Shown here: piece by piece, positions 63,774-64,000 of the stretch
Numbering within the stretch: the first letter of the stretch is position 1
Layout: every line of letters begins with the position of its first letter
Assembly: GCF_008710095.1 (NCBI RefSeq)
Contig: NZ_VYKJ01000009.1
Coordinates: 1 to 64,000 of the forward strand
Source: Affinibrenneria salicis
Lineage (GTDB): Bacteria; Pseudomonadota; Gammaproteobacteria; Enterobacterales; Enterobacteriaceae
Direction: 5' to 3'
DNA length: 64,000 nt
Position numbers and translations under genes: made by a program
Notes under the pieces: generated by a model
Told to the model about the DNA's origin: nothing
Database searches by the model: none
Seen by the model: the letters and a program-made list of their open reading frames with translations, nothing else

Positions 63774-64000
63774 ATGATAAATACCGCCAGACGCCGGGAA
63801 TTAATTATCGATCAGCTGTGTCGTGAAGGAACGGTGCGCGTGGAGCAACTGAGCGGCCAGTTCGGCGTTTCCACCGTTACGATTCGCAGCGATTTGCGTC
63901 ACCTGGAAAAATGCGGCTGTGCGGTACGCGCCTACGGCGGCGCGATGCTGAATAAACAGTTTGTGTTTGATCGCCCGCTGCAGGACAAGGGCCGCATCAA
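63774..64000 (+). CDS. DeoR-family regulator, AgaR-like (start only)
   Basis: The first 75 residues are inside the window: INTARRRELIIDQLCREGTV, VEQLSGQFGVSTVTIRSDLR, HLEKCGCAVRAYGGAMLNKQ. The helix-turn-helix and the VRAYGGAML turn are those of DeoR-family proteins of the AgaR/SrlR type, which control amino-sugar or polyol genes. It probably regulates the sugar operon upstream. The rest of the gene lies beyond the window edge. Confidence 0.88.
   Translation, partial: MINTARRRELIIDQLCREGTVRVEQLSGQFGVSTVTIRSDLRHLEKCGCAVRAYGGAMLNKQFVFDRPLQDKGRI

Overview
The window is a chromosome segment of a gammaproteobacterium of the order Enterobacterales. A soft-rot or tree-pathogen lineage (Pectobacteriaceae: Dickeya, Brenneria or Pectobacterium type) fits best. 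The clues are enteric gene families (gntU/gntK, edd, uspF beside a YdbK/NifJ-type pyruvate:flavodoxin oxidoreductase, a YfjP-YfjQ-YfjX-YfjY-YeeT-YeeU-YeeV island of E. coli CP4 type), a GC-rich core with AT-rich intergenic spaces, and a complete subtype I-F CRISPR-Cas locus with the typical 28-nt repeat. This placement is inferred from gene content, not from a database search.

Layout. 1-7.8 kb: the end of a CP4-57/CP4-44-like genomic island. An IS3-family element has truncated a yfjP-type GTPase. It is followed by small secreted or membrane proteins with CxxC motifs, a DUF905 protein, yfjQ (DUF932), an ArdB-type antirestriction gene, a RadC-like gene, yeeT, and the yeeU/yeeV (cbeA/cbtA) antitoxin-toxin pair. 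A degenerate effector end with an intact putative immunity gene and several simple repeats mark the island edge. 8.3-16.4 kb: small core or accessory genes (two GNAT acetyltransferases, LysR, TetR, MFS exporter, inositol-phosphatase family, ClbS/DfsB-like, XRE-cupin). 16.4-20.4 kb: gluconate use (edd, gntU, gntK) under a striking 38-bp palindrome with a GntR-operator-like core. 20.6-22.2 kb: a secreted GH30 glycosidase preceded by a BglG/LicT-type RNA antiterminator overlapping an intrinsic terminator. 22.3 kb: budC-type butanediol dehydrogenase.

23.8-29.9 kb: an iron-responsive FecI-FecR-TonB-receptor system followed by a YddA/SbmA-like ABC exporter. 30.2-31.9 kb: an unrecognised cytoplasmic protein overlapped by a four-helix membrane protein (possible effector-immunity pair), then five 62-63-bp tandem repeats. 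31.9-37.1 kb: uspF, a membrane protein and nifJ. 37.1-48.3 kb: type I-F CRISPR-Cas (cas1, cas2-3, csy1-csy4) flanked by two arrays pointing away from it, with 28 and 14 repeats, each with a leader carrying a predicted IHF site.

48.4-54.7 kb: a class-III PLP enzyme divergent from an ABC importer of the putative 2-aminoethylphosphonate type and a DeoR regulator. 54.7-64 kb: a carbohydrate locus. A DUF4091 protein is divergent from a binding-protein/two-permease/ATPase importer, a Gfo/Idh/MocA oxidoreductase, a NagK-like ROK kinase and the start of an AgaR-like regulator. Repeated AGCTTTCG elements in both promoter regions suggest one regulon that imports and converts an (amino)sugar.
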